From an uncultured bacterium (GTDB lineage Bacteria; Cyanobacteriota; Vampirovibrionia; Gastranaerophilales; Gastranaerophilaceae), in assembly GCA_900547155.1 (NCBI GenBank), contig URFH01000012.1, positions 1-62,342 on the forward strand: a DNA stretch of 62,342 nt, in the 5' to 3' direction. Shown one piece after another: positions 1 to 9,372 of this stretch. The notes under the pieces were generated by a model, which saw nothing but the letters and a program-made list of their open reading frames with translations, had not been told where the DNA came from and searched no databases. The position numbers and the translations under genes are program-made. Numbering within the stretch: position 1 is the first letter of the stretch; each line of letters opens with the position of its first letter.

Positions 1-134
1 AATCTGTATGCGATGCAGTATTTTCTATCGAAGACACAGCAGTTGTAAACGAAGCAGCTGTAGCAGGAAACGAAGATTGCGTTAAAGAAGCAGCAGAATC
101 CTGCCCTGTAGGCGTTATTGAAGTTGAAGAATAA
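1..134 (+). CDS. Ferredoxin, [4Fe-4S] type (3' end only)
   Basis: Only the last 43 codons are in the window; the frame is open from base 3 to the TAA at 132-134. The visible protein ends in AAESCPVGVIEVEE. The Cys-Pro-Val-Gly close to the C-terminus is the last cluster-binding cysteine of short bacterial ferredoxins, and a cysteine in the leading VCDAVF stretch would belong to the first motif. Such proteins carry low-potential electrons between cytosolic oxidoreductases. A strong terminator follows at once, so this is the last gene of its transcript. The partner enzyme and the number of clusters cannot be judged from this fragment. Confidence 0.8.
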   Translation, partial: SVCDAVFSIEDTAVVNEAAVAGNEDCVKEAAESCPVGVIEVEE

Positions 135-146
135 TCAATAAACCAT

Positions 147-182
147 AAAAAACACCTCCGATTGATTCGGGGGTGTTTTTTT
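147..182 (+). terminator. Rho-independent terminator after ferredoxin
   Basis: AACACCTCCGA and TCGGGGGTGTT form an 11-bp stem around a short loop (151-176), followed by a run of T to 182. It separates the ferredoxin transcript from nth. Confidence 0.9.
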
Positions 183-196
183 GTCTAAATATAATT

Positions 197-841
197 ATGA
201 ACAAAAGTCAAAAAAATATCGACAAAATCATACAGGCGCTAAAAGACGCAAATCTGCCCCAGAGGGATTTCGTCAAAATGATGGAAACTTTCCATGACCC
301 TTTTAAGGTGCTGATTTGCTGTATTTTGAGCCTGAGAACAAATGATTTGACCACATATCCATGCTCATTGAGAATGCTCGAAATCGGCACAAAACCGGAG
401 GATTTTCTCAATGTTGACGTTGAAACTTTAGCAAAAGCCATCTATCCGGTCGGGTTTTACAAGAACAAAGCGCAGCAAATTCTTGATATTTCAAGAGATT
501 TGGTCGAAAACTACGGCAGCAAAGTGCCGGCGTCTATTGATGAGCTCGTAAAATTCAAAGGAGTAGGGCGAAAAACAGCAAATCTCGTCATGGCAAAGGG
601 TTTTGACATTCCGGCAATCTGCGTTGATGTTCATGTTCACAGGATTTCAAACCGTTTGGGCTGGGTAAAAACAAAAACGCCCGAAGAAACAGAAATGGCA
701 CTCAGAAAACTGCTTCCTGAAAAATACTGGCTGGATATTAACACAATTCTCGTAACTTTCGGCCAAAATCTCTGCCGCCCGACAAAGCCAATGTGCGAAA
801 AATGCCCGGTTGCTGAATTCTGCGAAAGTCGGGGCACTTAA
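197..841 (+). CDS. nth: Endonuclease III (DNA glycosylase/AP lyase)
   Basis: Base-excision repair enzyme that removes oxidised pyrimidines and nicks abasic sites; 214 residues, the usual family length. The helix-hairpin-helix reads KFKGVGRKTANLVMAKG, with the lysine expected to form the Schiff base in GRKTA, followed by VDVHVHRISNRLGW, which supplies the catalytic aspartate. The C-terminus has the C-x6-C-x2-C-x5-C cluster motif (CRPTKPMCEKCPVAEFC). The frame stays open upstream to 173, but that would start inside the preceding terminator, so ATG 197 is chosen. No clear Shine-Dalgarno is present. The gene stands alone between two transcription units. Confidence 0.95.
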   Translation: MNKSQKNIDKIIQALKDANLPQRDFVKMMETFHDPFKVLICCILSLRTNDLTTYPCSLRMLEIGTKPEDFLNVDVETLAKAIYPVGFYKNKAQQILDISRDLVENYGSKVPASIDELVKFKGVGRKTANLVMAKGFDIPAICVDVHVHRISNRLGWVKTKTPEETEMALRKLLPEKYWLDINTILVTFGQNLCRPTKPMCEKCPVAEFCESRGT

Positions 842-909
842 AGCACAATTGCACTCCTCGCACGATTATAATAAAATAGGTTCATAAGTTAGTATTAGGA
901 GCCGAAATT

Positions 910-3189
910 ATGACGTACGATAAAAAACCATCATGCGAGCTTGAGAAAGAGCTTTTTGAAGCTGTGGATTCAAAAACACCGGATTATATTAAAAATGATA
1001 AGTTAATCGACCTAAATAACAAAAATGAGTTCGTTTTTACGCTAAAAAAAGAACATCTTGAGCCATACAATGCAGAAACAAACCCTGAAGGGCTAAATCT
1101 GGCAGAATGGCTTGAATCGTACGCTAAAGAAGCAGAAGTTTCAACAGCCGGAATCAGAGGTCCGCAAAATATTCTCTATCCGCATGACACGCGTTTTCCA
1201 ATCAACATGATTGGGATTATGCTCGCAACAGAAGCAAAAGCGCTTGCTGCGCAGGAGATTTACCCTGATTCTAAATTAATGAAGCTCGCCGGAAGCGAAG
1301 TCAGATACAATTCGGATAAATTTTTGGAGCTTATCGCCAGAATTCAGGCTGCGCACGGCATAAAAACGCTTGTTCCCGAAAACAGAGCAACAATTCCCAT
1401 CTGGATGGCGTCATTTTTGGCTTTCAAGCTCGATTTGCTAGGCGGTGAATACATAACCTCCAGCCACGGAATTTCCGTCAAAAACGCAACAAAAGACCTC
1501 AATTCTCAAGGGAGCCAGTATCTTCCCGAAGAATCAATGCAATTTGTAAACAAAATCCGCTGGATTTTCGATGAAGTCAGAAAAAACGGCAAATACGAAA
1601 TAAAAATCGCCGCAAACGACAACCCGCTCATTGATGAATCCGTCATGAAAAAGCTCAACGACGGCGTCACGCTTTATGAACAGTACCTGAAAGACGGCGT
1701 TGCAAAGGATGCAAACCTTAAATTAATCAACGAACTAAAGGAAAAAATCGTAATCGAAAATGTCGGCGGTTCCGCATACAGAACTTTGAGCAGGATTTTA
1801 AAAGTCCTCGGAATTGACAGGCATTTTGACTGGCTGAACATTGAAGAAGACCCGTTTTTCCACTCAATCGGCAAATACGACCACGACCCGAAAGGAAACA
1901 GGACTTTTTACGATTATTCGGTCGATGCAACGGTTATTTCAAAGGACAAAGCCGGAAATCCCTATTTCCCCGTAATAAAATCAATGAATTACGCCGAAAA
2001 ACTCAAAAATTACCCGCTTTCTACGGTTGTTCTCATCACCGACCCCGACCATGACAGGCTTACGGTCACGCAGATTGAAAGTTCTGACAGAATTGAAGCG
2101 CTGGAAAAACTCGGAGTTGATTACGTAAAACTCGGCGAAAACAGGGTTTTGACGGTGTTTACAGCGAACCAATCCTTCCTTATGATTATGGATTTCTGGG
2201 CAAACCAGCTCAAAAAAGAAGGGCTTTTCGACAAACACCCGAGATTCATTATCAAAACAACCGCTTCCGCGCGTTCCTGGGACGAATGGGCAAAGAAAAA
2301 CGGAATCAAAGTCGTAAATGTGCCCGTCGGGTTCAAAGAAATCGCAAATATTATGAAAAAAGTTGAAAAACAAATCACCGATGACCCGCAAAAAGAAGTT
2401 ATAATAACCGATATTTTCAACAATGACATAAATCTCGGCACAAACCCGAAACTCGTTTTCGGCGGAGAAGAATCAGGCGGAATGATTATCGGCTCGGAAT
2501 CAATCATTGAATCGCTTTCCGGCAGAAAAGCCATCGCAATGCGGGAAAAAAGTGCAACAGAAGCCATCATTGTTGCCTCCGCACTCACCTCATACCTCGA
2601 AAAAGCAGGAATTTCGATGAGCGAACACCTTGAAAAAGTGTTTGAAAACAACGAAATTATCTCAAAATACGATATCAGAGAGGATATTTCTTACTACAAC
2701 GAAAGCGAACCCGATATTGAAAAGCTCAAAGCCGACAAAAAAGCCGGTGAAGCAAAACGCACGAAAAACGACCTGTTTTACCTTGCGTTAGCCGTTGCAA
2801 AGGCAGAAAACAAGCTTTCTGTTGAGCAGATAAAAGAAATTCTCGCCTCAACCTTTCCGGAGCTTGATTTTTCAAACCTTATGGACGTAAAATTCGTCGG
2901 TGACGGAACTTATCTGGAATTTGAGGACAAATTCATTGAAATCCGCCCGTCAGGCACCGACGCAAAAACAAAAGCTTACGGCGCAGGCGCTGACAAAGGA
3001 AATATCAAAGATTTTGCAAGGATTATGGGCAATTATTCCGGCGATTTGAACGAAACCTACAAAAAATATGTCGATAACGCATTTTATGAAAGCGCAAAAG
3101 AGGATTCGCTCAAAGCGTACGCAAAATTCACCGACAAAGACGCAAACAACGCGCCGTTTGTCGTACCTGATTATTCAAAATTGATATAA
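910..3189 (+). CDS. Phosphohexomutase (phosphoglucomutase/phosphomannomutase superfamily), long form
   Basis: Predicted to interconvert hexose 1- and 6-phosphates. All four superfamily motifs are present in order: the phosphoserine loop TSSHG (about 183-187, usual form TASHNP), the metal loop TDPDHDR (377-383), the sugar-specificity loop GGEESGG (518-524) and the phosphate loop RPSGT (679-683). At 759 residues it is much longer than the common 450-580. The extra length lies mostly between the first and second motifs, about 190 residues apart, and in the N-terminal 75 residues. An AGGAG ribosome site precedes ATG 910. Substrate (glucose, mannose or another sugar) cannot be fixed from the motifs. 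It could supply glucose 1-phosphate for polymer or nucleotide-sugar synthesis. Confidence 0.88.
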   Translation: MTYDKKPSCELEKELFEAVDSKTPDYIKNDKLIDLNNKNEFVFTLKKEHLEPYNAETNPEGLNLAEWLESYAKEAEVSTAGIRGPQNILYPHDTRFPINMIGIMLATEAKALAAQEIYPDSKLMKLAGSEVRYNSDKFLELIARIQAAHGIKTLVPENRATIPIWMASFLAFKLDLLGGEYITSSHGISVKNATKDLNSQGSQYLPEESMQFVNKIRWIFDEVRKNGKYEIKIAANDNPLIDESVMKKLNDGVTLYEQYLKDGVAKDANLKLINELKEKIVIENVGGSAYRTLSRILKVLGIDRHFDWLNIEEDPFFHSIGKYDHDPKGNRTFYDYSVDATVISKDKAGNPYFPVIKSMNYAEKLKNYPLSTVVLITDPDHDRLTVTQIESSDRIEALEKLGVDYVKLGENRVLTVFTANQSFLMIMDFWANQLKKEGLFDKHPRFIIKTTASARSWDEWAKKNGIKVVNVPVGFKEIANIMKKVEKQITDDPQKEVIITDIFNNDINLGTNPKLVFGGEESGGMIIGSESIIESLSGRKAIAMREKSATEAIIVASALTSYLEKAGISMSEHLEKVFENNEIISKYDIREDISYYNESEPDIEKLKADKKAGEAKRTKNDLFYLALAVAKAENKLSVEQIKEILASTFPELDFSNLMDVKFVGDGTYLEFEDKFIEIRPSGTDAKTKAYGAGADKGNIKDFARIMGNYSGDLNETYKKYVDNAFYESAKEDSLKAYAKFTDKDANNAPFVVPDYSKLI

Positions 3190-3220
3190 ATAACTATATA
3201 AATTAAAGATTTGAGGGAAA

Positions 3221-4819
3221 ATGATAAATTTTAAAGACTTAAAAGGGAATATTTACGGGGGTATAACTTCAGGCATAATTGCACTGCCGCTGGCGCTTGC
3301 GTTCGGTGTTGCGAGCGGGCTGGGCGCTGCTGCGGGGCTCTGGGGGTCAATACTTCTTTGTCTTTTTGCTTCAATATTCGGCGGCACGCCCACGCAGATT
3401 TCCGGCCCTACTGGCCCGATAACGGTTGTTGTCGCTGCAATGGTTATGGCTCATACGCATAATCCGAAGCTCGTTTTTATGGCGATTCTGCTTTCGGGTA
3501 TTTTTCAGATAATATTCGGGCTGTTAAAAATCGGGAAATTTGTAAATTTCGTGCCATATCCTGTTATTTCAGGGTTTATGAGCGGAATCGGCGCAATTAT
3601 TATTCTTTTGCAATTAAATCCGCTTGTAGGGATAGATTTTGACGGTTCGCCGGCGCAAAATCTTCTTCATTTTTTCACTTCGCTTAATTCTATTGATTTT
3701 CAGAGCTTTTTGCTCGGGATAATAACTCTTGGAATCGTTTTTTTCACACCCAAAAAGATTGATTCAAAAATTCCGGCGCCGTTGATTGCGCTGGTGATGG
3801 GAACGCTGCTTTCTGTCATTTTGGATATGGATGTAAGGACAATCGGCGAAATTCCGGCGTCGTTTCCGGATTTTTCCTTTCCTTTAATCGGTTTTTCACA
3901 GTTAAAAATCGTTATTCCGCTTGCATTAACACTTGCGGTGCTGGGTGCGATTGATACGCTTTTGACCTCGCTTGTTGCGGATTCTTTAACAAAAACAAAG
4001 CACAATTCCAACAAAGAACTCATCGGACAGGGGGTAGGCAACATCATTGTTTCGCTGTTCGGGGGGCTTGCCGGCTCAGGGGCGACAATGAGAACGGTTA
4101 TAAACATAAAATCCGGCGGAAATTCAAGATTGAGCGGGATAATTCATGCGATTTTCCTGATTTTTGTTGTACTTTGCTTTGCGCCGGTTGCGTCAAAGAT
4201 TCCGATGGCGGTTCTTGCCGGAATTTTGATAAAAGTCGGTGTGAGCATAATTGATTACAAATTTCTCAAAATTCTTCGCGCAGCCCCGAAAAGCGACCTT
4301 GCGGTTATGTTTTTCGTGTTTATGATTACGGTTCTTGATGATTTAATCCTTGCTGTGGGCGTCGGAATCGTGCTTTCTTCGGTTCTTTTTGCGCATAACA
4401 TTTCAAATCAGATGAATGTAAACATTAAAGGCATTGAGCCCGAAGAAAAAACGGAAGACAACGAAAGTTCCATCGAAGAAGACATTGTAAATCACATTAT
4501 GGTAATGCACATAAAGGGCGTTTTCTTCTTTGGCTCGGCTTCACAGGTGCTTGCGAGGGTGGAACATCTTTTTGACACAAGGCACGTCATAATCGACTGC
4601 CAGAGCATAAAATCGTTTGATATTTCGGCGGTTTTTGCGCTCGAGGAGATGATTTTACGGTTAAAAGACGACGAGATTAAAGTTTCTGTGGTTTTCAACA
4701 ACAGAAAACTCGCGGTCAACCTCCTGCGTATGGGGTTGATAAAATTTATAACAAAAGACAACATCTTTTTTGATGTAGATACAGCAATTGAAAAAGCAAA
4801 GCAAAAGATGGAATGCTGA
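3221..4819 (+). CDS. SulP-family anion permease with STAS domain
   Basis: Inner-membrane transporter of the SLC26/SulP family, 532 residues. The N-terminal 400 residues are strongly hydrophobic and include the conserved start GGITSGIIALPLALAFGVASG and the TQISGPTGPITVVVAAMV segment. A cytosolic STAS domain follows from about 425 (HIMVMHIKGVFFFGSASQV, then HVIIDCQSIKSFDISAVFAL). Relatives carry sulfate, bicarbonate or dicarboxylates; the substrate here is unknown. A GAGGG ribosome site precedes ATG 3221. The stop codon overlaps the start of the next gene, so the two are probably co-translated. Confidence 0.92.
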   Translation: MINFKDLKGNIYGGITSGIIALPLALAFGVASGLGAAAGLWGSILLCLFASIFGGTPTQISGPTGPITVVVAAMVMAHTHNPKLVFMAILLSGIFQIIFGLLKIGKFVNFVPYPVISGFMSGIGAIIILLQLNPLVGIDFDGSPAQNLLHFFTSLNSIDFQSFLLGIITLGIVFFTPKKIDSKIPAPLIALVMGTLLSVILDMDVRTIGEIPASFPDFSFPLIGFSQLKIVIPLALTLAVLGAIDTLLTSLVADSLTKTKHNSNKELIGQGVGNIIVSLFGGLAGSGATMRTVINIKSGGNSRLSGIIHAIFLIFVVLCFAPVASKIPMAVLAGILIKVGVSIIDYKFLKILRAAPKSDLAVMFFVFMITVLDDLILAVGVGIVLSSVLFAHNISNQMNVNIKGIEPEEKTEDNESSIEEDIVNHIMVMHIKGVFFFGSASQVLARVEHLFDTRHVIIDCQSIKSFDISAVFALEEMILRLKDDEIKVSVVFNNRKLAVNLLRMGLIKFITKDNIFFDVDTAIEKAKQKMEC

Positions 4820-6159
4820 TGGAATTAACATTAAAAAAGATTGGCTCATACAAGAAATATTTCACCGATTTGCTGTCGCTTTCCGCGCCGTTAATCGTGG
4901 GGAACCTCGGGCAGATATTAATCGGTGCTACGGATGTTTTCATAGCAGCAAAACACGCCACAAACACGCTGGCTGCGATTAGTATTGCAAATTCCATCAT
5001 ATTTTGCATTCTGGTTGTGGGGCTGGGGTTAATGTCGGCAATTTCGATTGTACTTTCAAACTATCGCGGCAACAGAAAGCCCACAAAACGCTTTCTTATC
5101 TCGATTTTGAACTATTCAATGCTGCTTGCGGTGATATTTTGCCTGATTTGCCTCGGAACGCTGCCGTTTATTGACAAAATGGGCTTTGAGGCAGCGCTTA
5201 TTCCAATGATAAAAGAGTATATTTTTATCTGCTCGTTTTCTCTGTTCGGGATGTATCTGTACAGCGCCTTGAAAGAGTTTTTACTCGCACATGAAATTGT
5301 TAATTTCCCGAATTTAATCCTTGTTGCGGCGCTTGTTTTGAATTTTGTACTTGCATATTCGCTGGTTTTCGGATTCTGGTTTATTCCGGCGCTCGGCGTA
5401 GTGGGATTGGCGCTTGCAGCGCTTATTGTAAGGTCATTGATGGGGCTTGTGCTGCTTTTATATTGCATAAGGATGGTTCGATTCAAAAATCTGTTCGATA
5501 CGCCGTTCATAAAGCAGCTTCTTAAGATTGGTTCACCCATCGGGATTGCAATGCTGTTGGAATTTTTAGGTTTTAACATAATAACAATCATGGTCGGCAG
5601 AGAATCCGGCCTGCTCGCCGCAACCCACAACATCATAGTAACAATAACCTCGAGCGCATATATGGTTCCGCTGTCAATATCCAGCGCAATCGCGATAAAA
5701 GTCGGTTTTTTCAACGGGGCAAGGATTTTGAGCGAGATAAAAAGATACTCTGTAGCCGGAACGCTCATTTCAGTGGCATTTATGGGATTTTGCGCGATGC
5801 TTTTGTCATTCTGGCCGGAACAAATTTTCGATATTTTCACAAAAAATCCGCAAATGGTAAAAATAGGGGTTCCTATTTTGCATATTGCATCACTTTACTT
5901 GATGTTCGATGGTTTTCAGGTTTGTTTAAGCGGAATTTTGAAGGGACTAAAGATGACCAAAACCGCCTCGGTTGCAGTTATCTCCGGATACTGGCTTTTC
6001 GGGCTGCCGTTCGGGTTTGTGCTCGCATATCACTATCACATGTCGTTGATGGGGTTCTGGATTGGGCTTGCGGTTTCGTTCCTGTTTATGAGTGCGATTC
6101 TTTCTGCGATAATTTTAAGGAAATTTGGTCTTTTGAAAAAAGAATTTAGCAGGGATTAG
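4819..6159 (+). CDS. MATE-family multidrug/sodium antiporter
   Basis: Polytopic inner-membrane exporter of the NorM/MatE type with about 12 hydrophobic segments. The N-terminus LSLSAPLIVGNLGQILIGATDVFIA is typical, as is the repeat of the same fold in the second half (KIGSPIGIAMLLEFLGFNII). ATG 4819 shares its A with the SulP stop (TGATG), which suggests coupling; ATG 4813, two codons upstream in frame, is possible. Such proteins expel cationic drugs or metabolites using a Na+ or H+ gradient. The natural substrate is unknown. No terminator follows directly; repeat A1 begins 69 bases after the stop. Confidence 0.9.
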   Translation: MELTLKKIGSYKKYFTDLLSLSAPLIVGNLGQILIGATDVFIAAKHATNTLAAISIANSIIFCILVVGLGLMSAISIVLSNYRGNRKPTKRFLISILNYSMLLAVIFCLICLGTLPFIDKMGFEAALIPMIKEYIFICSFSLFGMYLYSALKEFLLAHEIVNFPNLILVAALVLNFVLAYSLVFGFWFIPALGVVGLALAALIVRSLMGLVLLLYCIRMVRFKNLFDTPFIKQLLKIGSPIGIAMLLEFLGFNIITIMVGRESGLLAATHNIIVTITSSAYMVPLSISSAIAIKVGFFNGARILSEIKRYSVAGTLISVAFMGFCAMLLSFWPEQIFDIFTKNPQMVKIGVPILHIASLYLMFDGFQVCLSGILKGLKMTKTASVAVISGYWLFGLPFGFVLAYHYHMSLMGFWIGLAVSFLFMSAILSAIILRKFGLLKKEFSRD

Positions 6160-6228
6160 CGGGGTTTGCTGAGTTTGCTGGGTTTGTGAAGAAAAGATTG
6201 TTTTTTTGCGGAAGCCTGGTGTTGTTGC

Positions 6229-6311
6229 GCAAAAAGAGTTGAATTTTCATTTTTCTAGCTCGATTCGCTGCGCTCATAGGCGTCGAAAAATAAAAATTCT
6301 ACTCTTTTTGC
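6229..6311. repeat. Palindromic repeat family A, copy 1
   Basis: Two 27-base arms (6229-6255 and 6285-6311) are inverted complements with two mismatches and enclose a 29-base core (6256-6284) that reads CTCGATTCGCTGCGCTCAT, then AGGCGTC. Copy 2 at 49862-49944 has the same layout in the opposite orientation, with 26 of 29 core bases shared. Its arms differ at six positions per arm yet still pair. The copy lies in the 313-base gap between the MATE gene and gcvT; the rest of that gap holds the gcvT promoter and nothing else recognised. Confidence 0.8.
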
Positions 6312-6391
6312 TTTGGAGGGGGGAAGAGGAAGGGGCGTGGGTGATTTTTTTATAGGTGGAGATTTTTTATAGGTTAAAACTTTTAATATTG

Positions 6392-6420
6392 TTGACATGC
6401 TGCGAAAATTGGTCTAAAAA
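6392..6420 (+). promoter_or_regulatory. Sigma-70-like promoter for gcvT-gcvH-gcvPA
   Basis: TTGACA (6392-6397), a 17-base spacer and TAAAAA (6415-6420). The leader to gcvT is about 45 bases. I see no glycine riboswitch in it. Confidence 0.6.
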
Positions 6421-6472
6421 TGTATATGTGAGCCAAATATAACAAGAAAAACGGCTCCAAAGGACATTACAA

Positions 6473-7576
6473 ATGAGCAAAAAAACACATCTCTATGATG
6501 AACATCTGAAATTAGGTGCAAAAATTGTTGAATTTGCAGGCTGGGAAATGCCTGTGCAGTATTCGGGAATCATTGACGAACACAACACTGTACGAAATCA
6601 CGCGGGGCTTTTTGATGTTTCGCATATGGGTGAGTTTTTTGTATCGGGTAATGACGCCTTAACGCTTCTGCAAAAGCTTGTTCCGCAGGATATTTCAAAA
6701 CTAACGGATTTCAAGGCAGTTTATTGCCAGCTTCCGAACAAAAACGGCGGGCTGATTGACGATTTAATAATCTACAAGCTCGAAAACGAAAAATACCTCG
6801 TAATTGTTAACGCGTCAGGGATTGAGAAAGATTTTGAATGGTTTAAAAGCAATGCAAACGGGCTCGACGTCGAATTGGAGAACAAATCCGAGGAATATTC
6901 ACTTCTTGCACTGCAAGGGCCCGATGCAAAGAAAATTATTGAAAAAATGGGCATAAAAGAGCAAGACCAGCCAAAATTTTTCCACATAAAAAGGGCAAAT
7001 CTTGACGGTGTGGAAATTTTTCTTGCAAGAACCGGCTACACGGGAGAAGACGGGTTTGAAGTGTTGATGAAGAACGAATACGCAGCAAAACTCTGGAATT
7101 CAATACTCAAAAACGGCGCAGAATTCGGCATAAAGCCCATCGGGCTGGGCGCGCGCGACACATTGAGGCTTGAGGCTGCGCTTCCTTTATATGGGAACGA
7201 TTTGAACGAAGAAACAACCCCGGTTGAATCAGGTTTGAGCTGGTTTATCCCGAAAGACAAAGAAGCTGACTACAACGGAAAAGCAAAAATCTTAGAACAG
7301 CTCAAAAACGGCGTTACAAAGCATTTAATCGGCTTTAAAATGACCGACAGAGCAATCCCGAGGCATGAATACGAGCTTTATATTCACGGCAAAAAAGCCG
7401 GAATCGTTACCAGCGGCGGCTTTGCCCCCACCTTGAACGAAAACATAGGTCTGGGGTATATTGAAAAAGAGCTGCCTGTCGGCTCTGATATTCAGGTTAT
7501 GGTAAGAAACAAGCTCTACAACGCAAAAGTCGTCAAAACACCTTTTGTGGAGAAAAAAAGTAAAATAAAAAGTTAA
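6473..7576 (+). CDS. gcvT: Aminomethyltransferase, glycine cleavage T protein
   Basis: Transfers the methylene group from the aminomethyl-lipoyl H protein to tetrahydrofolate, releasing ammonia. The 367-residue length is normal. Family landmarks are the start LYDEHLKLGAKIVEFAGWEM, the VRNHAGLFDVSHMGE segment, the folate-site stretch ARTGYTGEDGFEV and GLGARDTLRLEA. An AAGGA ribosome site precedes ATG 6473 and a good promoter lies upstream. It heads a three-gene gcv operon in which gcvH follows after 23 bases. Confidence 0.96.
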   Translation: MSKKTHLYDEHLKLGAKIVEFAGWEMPVQYSGIIDEHNTVRNHAGLFDVSHMGEFFVSGNDALTLLQKLVPQDISKLTDFKAVYCQLPNKNGGLIDDLIIYKLENEKYLVIVNASGIEKDFEWFKSNANGLDVELENKSEEYSLLALQGPDAKKIIEKMGIKEQDQPKFFHIKRANLDGVEIFLARTGYTGEDGFEVLMKNEYAAKLWNSILKNGAEFGIKPIGLGARDTLRLEAALPLYGNDLNEETTPVESGLSWFIPKDKEADYNGKAKILEQLKNGVTKHLIGFKMTDRAIPRHEYELYIHGKKAGIVTSGGFAPTLNENIGLGYIEKELPVGSDIQVMVRNKLYNAKVVKTPFVEKKSKIKS

Positions 7577-7599
7577 TATTTTAATAAGGAGAGAACATT

Positions 7600-7977
7600 A
7601 TGATGGTGCCAGAAGGTATCTTATGCAGTAAAACCCACGAATACCTGCTCGAAGACGGAAATGTCTTCACAATCGGTCTTACGGACTATGCAGTTGAACA
7701 GCTCGGTGATATTGTCTTTATTGAACTCCCCGAAGCAGGAACAGAATTTGCAAAAGGCGAAGTTTTTGCAACAGTTGAATCAGTTAAAGCCGCCTCGGAA
7801 ATCTACATGCCGGTAGGCGGAAAAATCATCGAAATCAACGAAAAAGTCGTAGAAAATCCGGAAATTCTTAACGAAAGCCCTTATGAAAACGGCTGGCTGG
7901 TAAAAATCGAAAGCGAAACAGCTCATGCTGATTCCGGCGACCTGCTTGAATACGATGATTATAAAGAAGAACTGTAA
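7600..7977 (+). CDS. gcvH: Glycine cleavage H protein
   Basis: Lipoyl carrier that shuttles the aminomethyl group between P, T and L proteins; 125 residues. The lipoylated lysine sits in FATVESVKAASEIYMPVGG (about residue 64). The C-terminus has the usual NESPYENGWLVKIE. AAGGAG lies just upstream of ATG 7600; the next codon is also ATG, so the start could shift by one residue. Confidence 0.97.
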   Translation: MMVPEGILCSKTHEYLLEDGNVFTIGLTDYAVEQLGDIVFIELPEAGTEFAKGEVFATVESVKAASEIYMPVGGKIIEINEKVVENPEILNESPYENGWLVKIESETAHADSGDLLEYDDYKEEL

Positions 7978-8019
7978 AAATTCAAAAAATGCGCACAAAA
8001 GCGCTAAAAAGGAGAATAG

Positions 8020-9288
8020 ATGAAAAATTTTGAAGCGCACACTGACGAAATAAGAAACGCAATGCTCAAAGAGCTCGGCGCGCAAAAAATTGAGGACATC
8101 TATTCACATATTCCGCAAAATATCAGGCTAAACGGGCTTAATTTACCCGAACCGCTGTCTGAAATGGCGCTCCAAAAAGAGATTAAAGCTCTTGCGGCAA
8201 AAAATAAATGCGAATATGCGTCATTTCTCGGTGCAGGGGCTTACAAAAGGTACATTCCTGCTGCTGTAGCGGCAATTTCTTCAAGATTTGAGTTCAACAC
8301 AGCTTACACGCCCTATCAGCCGGAAATTTCGCAAGGAACCTTGCAAATTATCTACGAATACCAGTCAATGATTTGCAATCTCACAAAAATGGAGATTTCA
8401 AACGCCTCTGTTTACGATGCTGCAACAGCTTGTGCAGAAGCGGTTTTGATGGCATCAAGAATCAACAACAGAAACAAATGCCTTGTTTCAAAAGGCTTAA
8501 ACCCGCAATATTTAGACGTTTTGAAGACTTATTGCGAAGCTGCGGACATAAAAATCGATTATGCAGAGTTAGACGGCGTAAAAACACCGCAAATTGAGGC
8601 TGCAGAAGATTATGCGTGCGTTTTATACCAGTTTCCGAACTTTTACGGCGAAATTGAAGACGCTCAAAACATAATCACCAAAGACGCAAAAACATTGAAA
8701 ATCTGCTGCGCGGATATCATCTCTCTGGCACTTCTTGAACCGCCGGTTTGCGATATTATGGTCGGAGATATACAGAGTTTGGGCAATTCGCTCTCTTTTG
8801 GCGGGGCTTATGGCGGGTTTATGGCCTGCGCTGACAAATACAAACGCCAGCTTCCCGGAAGAATTGTCGGAAAAACAGTTGATGCAGACGGAAATCAGGC
8901 ATTTACGCTGACGCTCCAGACCAGAGAACAGCATATCAGGCGCGAAAAAGCCACCAGCAACATTTGTTCAAATCAGGCGCTTGTTGCCCTGCAAGCCACT
9001 GTATATTTGACGCTTCTGGGCAAAAACGGGCTAAAAGAAGCGGCTTTTCTTTCGGCAAAAAATGCTCACAAGCTCGCACAAAAGCTTTCTGACAGAGGAA
9101 TCAGGGTTTTGAATAAAAATTACTTCAATGAGTTTGTATTTGAAGTTGATGACGCAAAATCCTTGCTCAAAAAGCTCAAAAATAGCGGAATTCTGGGCGG
9201 AATTGCGCTTGATGAAAGAAAAATTCTTGTCAGCACAACGGAATTGATTACTGACGAAGATATTGATAAATATCTTGAAAATTTTTAA
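8020..9288 (+). CDS. gcvPA: Glycine dehydrogenase (decarboxylating) subunit 1
   Basis: N-terminal half of the PLP-dependent P protein in organisms with a split enzyme; 422 residues. Recognisable segments are FLGAGAYKRYIPAAV, YTPYQPEISQGTLQIIYEYQ and QTREQHIRREKATSNICSNQ. This subunit does not carry the PLP lysine, which is on subunit 2 (gcvPB). No gcvPB follows: 141 bases downstream an unrelated AAA+ gene begins. A functional P protein therefore needs a gcvPB elsewhere in the genome. AAGGAG precedes ATG 8020. Confidence 0.95.
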   Translation: MKNFEAHTDEIRNAMLKELGAQKIEDIYSHIPQNIRLNGLNLPEPLSEMALQKEIKALAAKNKCEYASFLGAGAYKRYIPAAVAAISSRFEFNTAYTPYQPEISQGTLQIIYEYQSMICNLTKMEISNASVYDAATACAEAVLMASRINNRNKCLVSKGLNPQYLDVLKTYCEAADIKIDYAELDGVKTPQIEAAEDYACVLYQFPNFYGEIEDAQNIITKDAKTLKICCADIISLALLEPPVCDIMVGDIQSLGNSLSFGGAYGGFMACADKYKRQLPGRIVGKTVDADGNQAFTLTLQTREQHIRREKATSNICSNQALVALQATVYLTLLGKNGLKEAAFLSAKNAHKLAQKLSDRGIRVLNKNYFNEFVFEVDDAKSLLKKLKNSGILGGIALDERKILVSTTELITDEDIDKYLENF

Positions 9289-9372
9289 TTTTTACCGGAT
9301 AACAGCAATAAAATACAAAACCGAAGCCGAATTTGCTTTTTTAAGGCTCATGTAAAATTTTTTTGTGAAGGT

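Noticed and set aside
2121..2651. Open frames antisense to the phosphohexomutase
   Set aside because: Antisense shadows of a gene with all four catalytic motifs.
4788..4982. Short open frame spanning the SulP/MATE junction
   Set aside because: It overlaps two well-supported membrane-protein genes in another frame.
6420..6472. Glycine riboswitch ahead of gcvT
   Set aside because: The leader is about 45 bases and lacks the tandem glycine-aptamer sequence; too short.
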